Shown here piece after piece: positions 1-7,842 of a stretch of DNA of 64,000 nt. The notes below the pieces were generated by a model, which did no database searches, had not been told where the DNA came from, and saw only the letters and a list, made by a program, of their open reading frames with translations. Made by a program: the position numbers and the translations under genes. How positions within the stretch are numbered: position 1 is the stretch's first letter; each line of letters opens with the position of its first letter. The DNA is from Modestobacter altitudinis (GTDB lineage Bacteria > Actinomycetota > Actinomycetes > Mycobacteriales > Geodermatophilaceae): assembly GCF_005930475.1 (NCBI RefSeq), contig NZ_SJEW01000003.1, positions 1-64,000 on the forward strand, in the 5' to 3' direction.

Positions 1-21
1 GGATGAAGTAGCCTCCGCCCG

Positions 22-714
22 GTGCTGCGCAACGACCCCGCCCAGTACGACGGCCTGGCCGACCAGTGGTGGGAGCCGGCGGGCGGCTTCGCCATGCTGC
101 ACTGGTTGGCGGCCGCGCGAGCGCAGCGGGTGCCACCGGCGACCCGCCCCGGTGCCGTGCTGGTCGACCTGGCCTGCGGCGGGGGTCTGATGGCACCGCA
201 CGTCGACCGGCTCGGCTACCGGCACGTCGGGGTCGACCTCGGGCTGGCGGGGCTGCAGGTGGCCCGCGACCACGGCGTCGCGCCGATCCGAGGCACGGTC
301 CTCGCCGTCCCCCTGGCCGACGGGTGCGCCGACGTCGTCCTCGCCGGTGAGGTGCTCGAGCACGTCGAGGACGACGGTCAGGTGATCGCCGAGTGCGCCC
401 GCCTGCTCAAGCCCGGCGGCACGCTGGTCATCGACGCCATCGCCCGCACCAGGCTGGCCGACGTGATCGCCGTCCGGATCGCCGAGCGCATGCCCGGCGG
501 GCCGCCGCCCGGCATCCACGACCCGGCGCTGTTCGTCGACCGCACCCGGCTGCTGGCCACCGCCGACCGGGTCGGGCTCGACCTGCGACTGGTCGGCATC
601 CGGCCCTCGGTGCGCGACCTCGTCGCCTGGCGCCGCGGACGGCGCGAGGGCGTGCGGATGCGCGAGATCGCACTGACCACCGTGCTCTTCGCCGGGTACG
701 GCACCCGGCGATGA
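22..714 (+). CDS. SAM-dependent class I methyltransferase, UbiG-like
   Basis: A 230-residue class I methyltransferase with a GTG start. Motif I is DLACGGG (residues 49-55), the acidic end of strand 2 is GVDLG, and LAGEVLEHV is followed by a methyltransferase-type LLKPGG loop near residues 130-140, all typical of SAM-binding folds. The N-terminus (QYDGLADQWW, then GGFAMLHWL) resembles UbiG-like O-methyltransferases of the 3-demethylubiquinone type. It lies directly before a type III polyketide synthase on the same strand, so methylation of a polyketide or quinone-like phenol is a reasonable inference; the substrate is not visible from sequence. The gene starts very near the window edge, so the rest of the presumed cluster lies to the left. 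Confidence 0.8.
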   Translation: MLRNDPAQYDGLADQWWEPAGGFAMLHWLAAARAQRVPPATRPGAVLVDLACGGGLMAPHVDRLGYRHVGVDLGLAGLQVARDHGVAPIRGTVLAVPLADGCADVVLAGEVLEHVEDDGQVIAECARLLKPGGTLVIDAIARTRLADVIAVRIAERMPGGPPPGIHDPALFVDRTRLLATADRVGLDLRLVGIRPSVRDLVAWRRGRREGVRMREIALTTVLFAGYGTRR

Positions 715-758
715 GATCGGCCGGGTGCCACCGGAGCGCACACGTCCGGGTCCGCACG

Positions 759-764
759 TACCGT
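759..764 (+). promoter_or_regulatory. Candidate -10 element (TACCGT) of the PKS transcript
   Basis: A TAnnnT hexamer ends 6 nt before an ATG at 771. This is the spacing of a leaderless actinobacterial transcript. No convincing -35 is visible. Confidence 0.35.
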
Positions 765-770
765 CGGGGC

Positions 771-803
771 ATGATCGGGACTCTGCTGGTGGCGGGCTGG
801 TGA
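771..803 (+). CDS. Putative leaderless 10-codon leader ORF coupled to the PKS
   Basis: ATG followed by nine sense codons (product MIGTLLVAGW) and TGA. The stop codon overlaps the GTG start of the PKS as GTGA, the arrangement of translational coupling. The PKS start has no good Shine-Dalgarno sequence, so reinitiation from this ORF would explain how it is translated. It could equally be a chance ORF; nothing about the peptide itself is recognisable. Confidence 0.3.
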   Translation: MIGTLLVAGW

Positions 804-1831
804 CGGCCGCCGTCGTGACCGGCGCCGGGCACGCGCTGCCGGCGACCTACGAGCAGGGTCAGGTCTGGGACGGGTTCTTCGCCGCCCAGTACGCCGGGCT
901 GCGGGCGGCGGAGCGGGTCTTCCGTGCCGCCGGGGCGCAGCGCCGGCACGCGGTGGTCAACCCGGTCGACGAGGACGTCTCCGGCTGGGGGACCGGCGCC
1001 CGGATGGAGCGGTACGTCACCGAGGCGCTGCCGCTGGGCAAGCAGGCGGTCGCCGGTGCGCTCGACGCGGCCGGGCTCGCACCGGGTGACGTCGGGCTCT
1101 TCGCCGTCGCCACCTGCACCGGCTACGCCACCCCGGGGCTGGACATCCGGCTGGCCAGCGACCTCGGCATGCCGCTGGGGCTGCAGCGGCTGCTGATCGG
1201 GCACATGGGCTGCTACGCGGCGCTCCCCGGCATCGCCGCGGTCAGCGACTTCGTGACGGCGCGGTCCCGACCCGCGGTGCTGCTCTGCCTGGAGCTGACC
1301 AGCCTGCACGTGCAGCCCGCCGTCGCCGACCTCGAGCAGGTGGTCACCCACGCCCTGTTCAGCGATGCCGCAGCCGCCGTCGTGCTGGAGCCCGACGCCG
1401 GCGGGGGCCGCAGGGTCGCCGGCATGGTCGCCCGCACCGACCACTCCACCGCCGACCACATGACCTGGGACGTCACCGACCTCGGGTTCCGGATGGGCCT
1501 GTCGCCGCGCGTGCCCGACGTGCTCGGCCGGCACGTCGGCGGGGTGGTCGAGGAGCTGCTGGGCGAGGCGGGCCTGCGCATCGAGGACGTCGCGGGCTGG
1601 GCCGTGCACCCCGGCGGACCGCGGATCCTGGACGTCGTCCGGGACACCCTCGGACTGACCGAGGAGCAGATGGGCGCCTCCCGCCGGGTGCTCACCGAGC
1701 ACGGCAACTGCTCCTCGGCGACCGTCCTGCTGGTGCTCGAGGAGCTCGGCGACGTCGACGGCCCGGTGGTCGCGATGGCCTTCGGCCCCGGGCTCACCCT
1801 CTACGCCACGCTGCTGCTGCCCACCGGCTAG
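800..1831 (+). CDS. Type III polyketide synthase (chalcone/stilbene synthase-like)
   Basis: A 343-residue thiolase-fold enzyme that would extend a CoA-linked starter with malonyl-CoA units and cyclise the product. The Cys-His-Asn triad is visible: Cys138 in GHMGCYAAL, His270 in AVHPGG, Asn303 in EHGNCSSAT. The C-terminal GPG loop (AFGPGLTL) is also present. GTG 800 is preferred because homology begins here; an in-frame GTG at 725 would add 25 residues unlike the family. Family members in actinobacteria make alkylresorcinols, alkylpyrones or tetrahydroxynaphthalene; I cannot choose between these. The upstream methyltransferase probably tailors the product. The 3' end overlaps convergent dhaM by 4 bp. 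Confidence 0.9.
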   Translation: MTAAVVTGAGHALPATYEQGQVWDGFFAAQYAGLRAAERVFRAAGAQRRHAVVNPVDEDVSGWGTGARMERYVTEALPLGKQAVAGALDAAGLAPGDVGLFAVATCTGYATPGLDIRLASDLGMPLGLQRLLIGHMGCYAALPGIAAVSDFVTARSRPAVLLCLELTSLHVQPAVADLEQVVTHALFSDAAAAVVLEPDAGGGRRVAGMVARTDHSTADHMTWDVTDLGFRMGLSPRVPDVLGRHVGGVVEELLGEAGLRIEDVAGWAVHPGGPRILDVVRDTLGLTEEQMGASRRVLTEHGNCSSATVLLVLEELGDVDGPVVAMAFGPGLTLYATLLLPTG

Positions 1832-2238
1832 TCCAGGTGGGCCTGCTTGGGCGCCAGGCCGCGGAGGGCCTCGGCGGCCACCCGGTCGCGGTCGGCACCC
1901 CCGGCGGCGACGACCACCGCACCGACCAGGCCCTCCACCAGCGGCGCGGAGCTCAGCACGACGCGCTCCCGGACGTCGTCGTCCACGAGCTCGAGCGCCG
2001 TCTCGGCCGACATCACCGCGCTGCCCAGGTCCATCAGGACCACGACGCCGTCACCGGAGTCGGCCGCGGTGATGGCGGCGGAGACGGCGACCGCGTCGGT
2101 GCCCAGCCCACCGTCGTCGGTGCCGGCGGCCACCTCGACGGTCACCTCGGCGCTCGGCAGCATCTGCCGGGCCAGGGTGACGGCCGCCTCGGCGAGCGGC
2201 CGGCTGTGCGAGACGACGACCAGTCCGACCCGGGACAC
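1828..2238 (-). CDS. dhaM: Dihydroxyacetone kinase phosphotransfer subunit DhaM
   Basis: A 136-residue EIIA(Man)-like domain. The N-terminal VGLVVVSHSRPLAEA carries the histidine that accepts phosphate from the PTS protein HPr; MDLGSAVMSAE is the second family motif. It passes phosphate to ADP held by DhaL, which then phosphorylates dihydroxyacetone bound to DhaK. Only the EIIA domain is present: the HPr and truncated EI domains fused in E. coli DhaM are absent, as in many Gram-positive versions, so general PTS proteins encoded elsewhere must supply phosphate. Last gene of the glpF-dhaK-dhaL-dhaM set, 5 nt after dhaL. Confidence 0.9.
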   Translation of the reverse strand: MSRVGLVVVSHSRPLAEAAVTLARQMLPSAEVTVEVAAGTDDGGLGTDAVAVSAAITAADSGDGVVVLMDLGSAVMSAETALELVDDDVRERVVLSSAPLVEGLVGAVVVAAGGADRDRVAAEALRGLAPKQAHLD

Positions 2239-2243
2239 CGGCG

Positions 2244-2888
2244 TCAGCCCGCGCTGCCGGACAACACGGTCACCGCGGCGTCCAGCAGGAGTGCGGTCGA
2301 GGTCGCCCCCGGGTCCTGGTGGCCGGCGCTGCGCTCGCCCAGGTAGCTCGCCCGGCCCTTGCGGGCGACCAGCGGCACGGTGGCGTCCCGGCCCTCGGTG
2401 GCAGCCGCGGCGGCCGCCGCCAGCGCCGCGCCGAGCGGCTGCCCCTCGGCGAGCGCGGCGTCCAGGGCGTCGCAGGCGGGTGCCAGCGCGTCCAGCATGG
2501 TCTTGTCCCCGGGCGCGGCCTTGCCCCGGGCGACGACGCCGTCCAGCCCGGCCCGCAGCGCCCGGGCGAACGTCTCGTCGTCGGCCGGGTCGGGGCCCAG
2601 CACGCCGGCCATCCGCAGGAAGAATGTGCCGTACAGCGGTCCGCTGGCCCCGCCCACCTTGCTGACCAGCGTCATCCCGACCTGCTTGAGCAGCGCGGCG
2701 GGGTCCGCGGGTGGTGCGGCCTCCAGCGCCGCCACCGCCGCGGACATGCCGCGGTCCATGTTGGCGCCGTGGTCCGCGTCGCCGATCGCCGAGTCCAGTG
2801 CGGTGAGCTCGTCCTTGTGCTCCGCGACGGACCGCGCGAACTCGCGGACCCAGGCCTCCAGCGCCGCGACGTCGAGGGAGTCCGCCAC
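2244..2888 (-). CDS. dhaL: Dihydroxyacetone kinase ADP-binding subunit DhaL
   Basis: A 214-residue all-helical DhaL subunit that holds a permanently bound ADP. The signature GDADHGANM supplies the aspartates that bind the two Mg ions; GGASGPLYG and GDKTMLDAL are further nucleotide-site motifs of the family. It relays phosphate from DhaM to dihydroxyacetone on DhaK, giving dihydroxyacetone phosphate for glycolysis. I take GTG 2888, just after the dhaK stop; GTG 2903 in the same frame would overlap dhaK by 13 bp and add five residues (MGGLR). Both are possible. Confidence 0.92.
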   Translation of the reverse strand: MADSLDVAALEAWVREFARSVAEHKDELTALDSAIGDADHGANMDRGMSAAVAALEAAPPADPAALLKQVGMTLVSKVGGASGPLYGTFFLRMAGVLGPDPADDETFARALRAGLDGVVARGKAAPGDKTMLDALAPACDALDAALAEGQPLGAALAAAAAAATEGRDATVPLVARKGRASYLGERSAGHQDPGATSTALLLDAAVTVLSGSAG

Positions 2889-2890
2889 CC

Positions 2891-3892
2891 TCAGACCCCC
2901 CACCGCAGGCCGGGGGTGCGCACCGGGGCGTCCCAGAGCCTGACCAGGTCGTCGTCCACCTTCAGCAGCGTCACCGAGCAGCCGGCCATGTCCAGGCTGG
3001 TCATGTAGGACCCGACCAGCGACCGCGCGACGGTCACCCCGGACTTCTCCAGCACCCGCGTCACCTCCGCGTACATCAGGTAGAGCTCGATGAGCGGTGT
3101 GCCGCCGAGGCCGTTGACGAAGGCGATGACGCCGTCGCCGCCGGAGAACTCCAGGTCGCTGAGCACCGGCTCGACCAGCATCTCGGCGATCTCCCGGGCC
3201 GGGGCGACCTTCACCCTGCGCCGGCCGGGCTCGCCGTGGATGCCGACGCCGATCTCCATCTCGTCCTCGGGCAGGTCGAAGGTCGGCTTGCCGGCGGCCG
3301 GCACGGTGCAGGAGGTCAGCGCCATCCCCATGCTGCGGCCCTGGGCGTTGACCGTGCGCGCGACCTCGGCGACCTCGGCGAGCGGACGGCCCTGCTCGGC
3401 GGCCGCGCCGGCCAGCTTCTCGAGCAGCACGGTGACGCCCACGCCGCGGCGGCCGGCGGTGTAGAGGCTGTCCTGCACGGCGACGTCGTCGTCGGTGACG
3501 ACGGCGACCACCTCGGTGCCGGACTCGGCGGCCACCAGCTCGGCGGCCATCTCGAAGTTCATCACGTCACCGGTGTAGTTCTTCACGATGTGCAGGACCC
3601 CGGCGCCGCCGTCGACCCCGGTCGTGGCGGCGGCCATCTGGTCGGGGACCGGGGAGGTGAACACCTCCCCGGCGCAGGCGGCGTCCAGCATCCCCATGCC
3701 GACGAACCCGCCGTGCATCGGCTCGTGGCCGGAGCCGCCGCCGGAGACCAGCCCGACCTTGCCCTGCCGCGGTGCGTCCCCGCGGAACACCACCCGGTTC
3801 TCGTGGTCGATGCGCAGCTCGGGGTGCGCGGCCGCCATGCCCCGCAGGGCGTCGGCGACGACGTCGGCCGGGTCGTTGATCAGCTTCTTCAT
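2891..3892 (-). CDS. dhaK: Dihydroxyacetone kinase substrate-binding subunit DhaK
   Basis: A 333-residue DhaK subunit. [15 protein letters not shown] near residues 51-65 is the conserved glycine loop, and His219 in GVGIHGEPG is the residue that binds dihydroxyacetone covalently as a hemiaminal. ATG 3892 has an AGGAG Shine-Dalgarno sequence 6 nt upstream. The open frame runs on further 5', but that part lies antisense to the end of glpF and looks unlike any DhaK. Gene order glpF-dhaK-dhaL-dhaM suggests one operon that turns glycerol or dihydroxyacetone into dihydroxyacetone phosphate. Confidence 0.95.
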   Translation of the reverse strand: MKKLINDPADVVADALRGMAAAHPELRIDHENRVVFRGDAPRQGKVGLVSGGGSGHEPMHGGFVGMGMLDAACAGEVFTSPVPDQMAAATTGVDGGAGVLHIVKNYTGDVMNFEMAAELVAAESGTEVVAVVTDDDVAVQDSLYTAGRRGVGVTVLLEKLAGAAAEQGRPLAEVAEVARTVNAQGRSMGMALTSCTVPAAGKPTFDLPEDEMEIGVGIHGEPGRRRVKVAPAREIAEMLVEPVLSDLEFSGGDGVIAFVNGLGGTPLIELYLMYAEVTRVLEKSGVTVARSLVGSYMTSLDMAGCSVTLLKVDDDLVRLWDAPVRTPGLRWGV

Positions 3893-3923
3893 CGGTGCTC
3901 CTGGGTCTGGGAGAGGAGGGAAG

Positions 3924-4826
3924 TCAACCGCGGGACTCGGTGCGCCGCTCGGCGGCGTCGGCCTCGCGGGGGGTGGGGGTGTCGGTCCGTCCGGCGGCCC
4001 GGTCGTCGGGCTCCGGGGTGCTGGCGGTCCGGCCGGGCTCCTCGTCCTCGTCGGAGACGGGGAGGTTCCGGCCGACGAGCAGGTCGTAGAGCAGCGCGCC
4101 GATGAGCGCACCGATGATCGGGCCCACGATCGGCACCCAGAAGTAGATGTCCCCGTTCTGGTCCCGCCAGGCGCCCCCGTAGCCGGTGACGTAGGACAGC
4201 AGCCGGGGGCCGAGGTCGCGGGCCGGGTTGATCGCGTAGCCGGCGTTCGTGCCCCACGCCATCCCGATGGCGACCACGATCAGGCCGATGATGAACGGTG
4301 CCAGGTTGACGCCCGGCGACGTGTTGCGCAGGTCGGTGATGGCCAGGATGAGGAACAGCAGGATGGCCGTGCCGATGACCTGGTCCCGGAGGGCGCCCCA
4401 GGTGCCGACCGGCAGGCTGCCGTTGCCCGGCAGGGTCGAGAAGATGCCCTGGGTGTCGATGGTGTGGTTAGGGTCGATCGCGGCGATGACCTCGCTGTAG
4501 TTCCAGCGCACCAGCAGCGCGGCCACGAACGCGCCGGCCGTCTGGGCGAGGGAGTACGGCAGCACCTTGCGCCAGGAGAACCCGCGGAAGGCGGCGAGGG
4601 CGATGGTGACGGCGGGGTTCAGGTGCGCACCGCTGATCCGGGCGGCGACGTACACGCCGAGGACCACACCGAGGCCCCAGGCCCAGGCGATGCTGTCGTG
4701 GTCGCCGATGCCGCCCGCGACGACCTGGGCCACCACGCCCACACCGAACAGGATGAGGATGAACGTGCCGGCGAACTCGGCGGCGAGCTCGGCGGCCAGC
4801 GTGCGCTGCTTCGGGGTCTCGACCAC
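3924..4826 (-). CDS. glpF: Glycerol uptake facilitator (aquaglyceroporin)
   Basis: A 300-residue membrane channel of the MIP family with six predicted spans. Both half-helix motifs are visible: NPAVT in [12 protein letters not shown] and NPARD in [14 protein letters not shown]. The Asp after the second NPAR is the usual mark of glycerol facilitators rather than pure water channels. The C-terminal 50 residues are a charged, Pro/Thr-rich tail. GTG 4826 is chosen because GGAGG sits 5 nt upstream; GTG 4838 is an alternative that would include this site. First gene of the dha operon, so it probably admits glycerol or dihydroxyacetone. Confidence 0.92.
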   Translation of the reverse strand: MVETPKQRTLAAELAAEFAGTFILILFGVGVVAQVVAGGIGDHDSIAWAWGLGVVLGVYVAARISGAHLNPAVTIALAAFRGFSWRKVLPYSLAQTAGAFVAALLVRWNYSEVIAAIDPNHTIDTQGIFSTLPGNGSLPVGTWGALRDQVIGTAILLFLILAITDLRNTSPGVNLAPFIIGLIVVAIGMAWGTNAGYAINPARDLGPRLLSYVTGYGGAWRDQNGDIYFWVPIVGPIIGALIGALLYDLLVGRNLPVSDEDEEPGRTASTPEPDDRAAGRTDTPTPREADAAERRTESRG

Positions 4827-4878
4827 GGTGTCCTCCACTGGAGGCTGGTTCGGGCACGGGATGCGCCCGGCGGGGGGA

Positions 4879-4908
4879 AGGCTAGGAGTGATCCAGGTCG
4901 CACGGCAA
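4879..4908 (-). promoter_or_regulatory. Candidate promoter of glpF-dhaKLM
   Basis: On the minus strand TTGCCG (4908-4903) and TAGCCT (4884-4879) are separated by 18 bp, a fair sigma-70-type match. Transcription would begin near 4872, giving a leader of about 46 nt before GTG 4826. Confidence 0.5.
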
Positions 4909-5093
4909 TGACCTTCGTCCCGCATCGTCGGACAGCCCGCGCGAGAGCCGGCGGCGGCACGGCGGAGGGCTGCGGAGGCGGCGTCGGCAAGGCACACTCG
5001 TCGCACTCGAGCCTCCCGACGGGCGGCCGGAAGGAGGGATCAGGGGAGGCGACAGACCCAGACGCGGTCCATCCAACACGGAGGAGCTCACCG

Positions 5094-6320
5094 ATGGCAG
5101 GCAACAGAGGCGTTGCGTACATCGAACCGGGCAAGGTCGAGGTCCACGAGACCGACTACCCGAAGCTGGAACTGCTCGACGGTCCGGGGGTGAACCCGGC
5201 CAACGTGGGGCGCAAGTTGAACCACGGCGTGATCCTCAAGGTGGTCACCACCAACATCTGCGGCAGCGACCAGCACATGGTCCGGGGCCGCACCACGGCA
5301 CCACCGAACCTGGTGCTCGGTCACGAGATCCTCGGCGAGGTCGTGGAGAAGGGCTCCGACGTCGAGTTCATCGACGTCGGCGACATCTGCTCCGTGCCGT
5401 TCAACATCGCCTGCGGGCGCTGTCGCAACTGCAAGGAGGGCAAGACGGGGATCTGCCTGAACGTGAACCCCGCCCGCCCCGGCGCGGCCTACGGCTACGT
5501 CGACATGGGCGGCTGGGTCGGCGGGCAGGCCGAGTACGTCACGGTGCCCTACGCGGACTGGAACCTGCTGAAGTTCCCCGACCGGGACCAGGCGCTGGAG
5601 AAGGTCCTGGACCTGACCATGCTCTCGGACATCTTCCCCACCGGGTTCCACGGCGCGGTCACCGCCGGCGTGAAGCCCGGCGCGACGGTCTACATCGCCG
5701 GCGCCGGCCCGGTCGGGCTCGCCGCCGCTGTCGGCGCGCAGCTGCTCGGCGCGGCGGTGGTCATCGTGGCCGACCTCAACGAGGAGCGGCTGGCCCAGGC
5801 CCGCAGCTTCGGCTGCGAGACCGTCGACGTCTCCAAGGGCGCGCCGCAGGAGCAGATCGAGCAGATCCTCGGCGTGCCCGAGGTGGACGCGGGCGTGGAC
5901 GCGGTCGGCTTCGAGGCCCGCGGCCACGGTGAGGGCGCGGGCAAGGAGGCGCCGGCCACGGTGCTGAACTCGCTGATGGAGGTCACCGCGGCCGGTGGGG
6001 CGATCGGCATCCCCGGGCTCTACGTGACCGGCGACCCGGGCGGCATCGACGAGGCCGCGAAGGTCGGTTCGCTGTCACTGTCACTCGGCACCGGCTGGGC
6101 GAAGTCGATCTCGTTCACCACCGGGCAGTGCCCGGTGATGCGCTACAACCGCGGCCTGATGATGGCGATCCTGCACGACCGGGTGCAGATCGCGAAGGCG
6201 GTGAACGCGACCCCCATCTCGCTGGACGAGGCGCCCCAGGGCTACCGGGACTTCGACTCGGGGGCGGCGAAGAAGTACGTCATCGACCCACACGGGATGG
6301 TCCGCGGCGCAGCGGCCTAG
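5094..6320 (+). CDS. fdhA: Glutathione-independent formaldehyde dehydrogenase
   Basis: A 408-residue zinc alcohol dehydrogenase closely resembling Pseudomonas putida formaldehyde dehydrogenase, which oxidises (or dismutates) formaldehyde with tightly bound NAD and no glutathione. Catalytic zinc ligands are Cys56 (NICGSDQH) and His77 (LVLGHE). Structural zinc cysteines are 107, 110, 113 and 121. GAGPVG near residue 204 starts the NAD-binding fold, and the long GLYVTGDPGG segment is typical of this subfamily. ATG 5094 has GAGGAG 7 nt upstream. Divergent from glpF. The natural substrate may be another aldehyde. Confidence 0.9.
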   Translation: MAGNRGVAYIEPGKVEVHETDYPKLELLDGPGVNPANVGRKLNHGVILKVVTTNICGSDQHMVRGRTTAPPNLVLGHEILGEVVEKGSDVEFIDVGDICSVPFNIACGRCRNCKEGKTGICLNVNPARPGAAYGYVDMGGWVGGQAEYVTVPYADWNLLKFPDRDQALEKVLDLTMLSDIFPTGFHGAVTAGVKPGATVYIAGAGPVGLAAAVGAQLLGAAVVIVADLNEERLAQARSFGCETVDVSKGAPQEQIEQILGVPEVDAGVDAVGFEARGHGEGAGKEAPATVLNSLMEVTAAGGAIGIPGLYVTGDPGGIDEAAKVGSLSLSLGTGWAKSISFTTGQCPVMRYNRGLMMAILHDRVQIAKAVNATPISLDEAPQGYRDFDSGAAKKYVIDPHGMVRGAAA

Positions 6321-6330
6321 CGGCGGTCGG

Positions 6331-6362
6331 CGCCGGCCCGGTGCTCCTGCCCCGGGCCGGCG
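6331..6362. terminator. Bidirectional terminator hairpin between fdhA and the acetyltransferase
   Basis: Perfect 11-bp stem (arms 6331-6341 and 6352-6362) with a 10-nt loop, lying exactly between two convergent stop codons. No T-run, as is common in actinobacteria. Confidence 0.65.
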
Positions 6363-6911
6363 TCACCACAGGTCGCCGGGCCGCCAGTCGCAGAGCAGCC
6401 GGGTGGCGGTGTCCAGCCCGGCCGGGGTGTACGGCGTCGGCAGCACGAACACCGCCTCGCCGGGGCTGTCGACGACGCCGTGCGGGGTGAACGCGCCGAC
6501 GGCGCCAGACCACCGCTGCCAGCCGCGCGCGGCGTAGAACCCCACCGCCTCCCGGCTGGAGGACAGCGCGCCGAGCTCGAAACCGCCGGCGACCAGCCGC
6601 TCCACCTCGGCCATGACCGCCGAGCCGACGCCGCGCCCGCGCCAGGGGGAGAGGGTCGCGACCGCCTCGACGTAGCCGGTGCGCAGCGTGCGGTCCCCGG
6701 CGACGAGCTGCCGGAGGACGACCGAACCGTGCCCGACCAGCTCGTTGTCCGCCGCAGCGAGCACGTGCACGCCGCCCAGCGCGTGCGACCAGTCGGCGTC
6801 GCCGAAGTGCGCGGGGAAGGCGCCCTCCAGCAGGGCGCGGAGCGCGGTGCGCTCGGCGGGGGAGAGGTCGGCGGTGGGCGCGGTCCGCAGTCGGACACCG
6901 GAGGGCGGCAC
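6363..6911 (-). CDS. GNAT acetyltransferase of the aminoglycoside 2'-N-acetyltransferase (AAC(2')-I) type
   Basis: A 182-residue GNAT protein. The acetyl-CoA loop is WRGRGVGSAVM near residue 90. Several stretches match the chromosomal AAC(2')-I enzymes of mycobacteria rather than a generic GNAT: DWSHALGGVH, LRTGYVEAVA, LGALSSSREA, FYAARGW and the C-terminal CDWRPGDLW. Those enzymes acetylate the 2'-amino group of gentamicin- and tobramycin-type aminoglycosides; in mycobacteria they are intrinsic genes whose physiological substrate may be a cell component. Activity here is inferred. GTG 6911 is used; a later in-frame GTC-containing start region makes the first six residues uncertain. It ends at the terminator shared with fdhA. 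Confidence 0.8.
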   Translation of the reverse strand: MPPSGVRLRTAPTADLSPAERTALRALLEGAFPAHFGDADWSHALGGVHVLAAADNELVGHGSVVLRQLVAGDRTLRTGYVEAVATLSPWRGRGVGSAVMAEVERLVAGGFELGALSSSREAVGFYAARGWQRWSGAVGAFTPHGVVDSPGEAVFVLPTPYTPAGLDTATRLLCDWRPGDLW

Positions 6912-6949
6912 GGCACCAGCCTGGCCGAAGGGCGGCCCGGGGTCGAGGG

Positions 6950-7020
6950 AGCGGGTGACGAGAATCGAACTCGCACTGTCAGCTTGGGAAGCTGATGTTC
7001 TACCATTGAACTACACCCGC
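6950..7020 (-). tRNA. tRNA-Gly (anticodon CCC)
   Basis: A complete cloverleaf on the minus strand: acceptor GCGGGTG pairs with CACCCGC, the anticodon stem TCAGC/GCTGA encloses loop TTCCCAA (anticodon CCC, reading GGG), and the T arm is GCGAG-TTCGATT-CTCGT. The discriminator base is U, as usual for bacterial tRNA-Gly. CCA is not encoded. A tRNA-Gly near dcd also matches the mycobacterial order. No integrase or att-like repeat is next to it. Confidence 0.95.
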
Positions 7021-7146
7021 GACGGCCTGAGCTGCACGTTCCTGTGCTGCTCGCGGCCTCGGCAGACAGCGTAGCAACACCGCCGCGCATCGCCGGAACC
7101 GGTGCCGTCCGCCCCGGGAGGTGGCCGACCCGGCGGGGGCACTCCC

Positions 7147-7152
7147 TAGACT
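7147..7152 (+). promoter_or_regulatory. -10 element (TAGACT) of dcd, leaderless
   Basis: TAGACT ends 7 nt before the dcd ATG, so transcription would begin at the start codon. No Shine-Dalgarno sequence is present. Confidence 0.5.
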
Positions 7153-7159
7153 CCGCGCC

Positions 7160-7768
7160 ATGCTGCTGTCCGACCGCGACATCCGGGCCGCCCTGGCCGA
7201 CGGCCGGCTGGGCCTGGCGCCCTATGACGCCGCGATGGTGCAGCCCTCGAGCATCGACGTCCGGCTCGACCGGTTCTTCCGGGTCTTCAACAACGCCCGG
7301 TACACCCACATCGACCCCGCGCAGCAGCAGGACGACCTGACCACGCTGGTGGAGCCCGACGGCGACGAGCCGTTCGTGCTGCACCCCGGCGAGTTCGTCC
7401 TGGGCTCGACGCTCGAGGTCGTGAGCATCCCCGACGACCTCGCCGCGAGGTTGGAGGGGAAGAGCTCGTTGGGGCGTCTCGGGCTGCTGACGCACTCGAC
7501 CGCCGGCTTCGTCGACCCCGGGTTCTCCGGCCACATCACCCTGGAGCTCTCCAACGTCGCCAACCTGCCGATCACGCTCTGGCCCGGCATGAAGATCGGC
7601 CAGCTGTGCCTGTTCCAGCTCAGCTCGGTGGCCGAGCACCCCTACGGCTCGGCGGTCTACGGCTCCCGGTACCAGGACCAGCGGGGGCCCACGCCGTCCC
7701 GGTCGTTCCGCAACTTCAGCCGGGCGGAGACCCGGCGTACCGCCGCCGGGGACGCGCTCCCCACCTGA
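7160..7768 (+). CDS. dcd: dCTP deaminase (probably dUMP-forming)
   Basis: A 202-residue trimeric dUTPase-fold enzyme. [12 protein letters not shown] at the N-terminus, [27 protein letters not shown] and [19 protein letters not shown] are the family motifs, and the length fits. It deaminates dCTP; the actinobacterial enzymes studied (for example M. tuberculosis Rv0321) also hydrolyse the product to dUMP, supplying thymidylate synthase and removing dUTP. Bifunctionality is inferred from taxonomy and similarity. The ATG at 7160 is chosen because it opens the conserved MLLSDRDI motif and sits 7 nt from a -10 box. Confidence 0.95.
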   Translation: MLLSDRDIRAALADGRLGLAPYDAAMVQPSSIDVRLDRFFRVFNNARYTHIDPAQQQDDLTTLVEPDGDEPFVLHPGEFVLGSTLEVVSIPDDLAARLEGKSSLGRLGLLTHSTAGFVDPGFSGHITLELSNVANLPITLWPGMKIGQLCLFQLSSVAEHPYGSAVYGSRYQDQRGPTPSRSFRNFSRAETRRTAAGDALPT

Positions 7769-7829
7769 CGGGCGTCCTACCGCCGGATGAACTGTCGTGC
7801 GAGGCCGGATGACGGACGGCCCTCCGGGG

Positions 7830-7835
7830 TAGACA
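7830..7835 (+). promoter_or_regulatory. -10 element (TAGACA) of the NPPY methyltransferase, leaderless
   Basis: TAGACA ends 7 nt before ATG 7843. It differs from TAnnnT only in the last base. No Shine-Dalgarno sequence precedes the ATG. Confidence 0.4.
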
Positions 7836-7842
7836 GGTCCTC

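Noticed and set aside
1-21. End of an upstream gene
   Set aside because: Stop triplets occur (for example TAG at 9-11), but too little sequence is present to assign a frame.
3892-4111. A longer N-terminus for DhaK
   Set aside because: The extension lies antisense to the end of glpF, is Pro/Ser/Arg-rich and unlike DhaK. MKKLINDP with a good Shine-Dalgarno site begins at 3892.
6950-7020. tRNA-Gly as an integration site of a mobile element
   Set aside because: No integrase, direct repeat of the tRNA end, or foreign-looking composition lies nearby.
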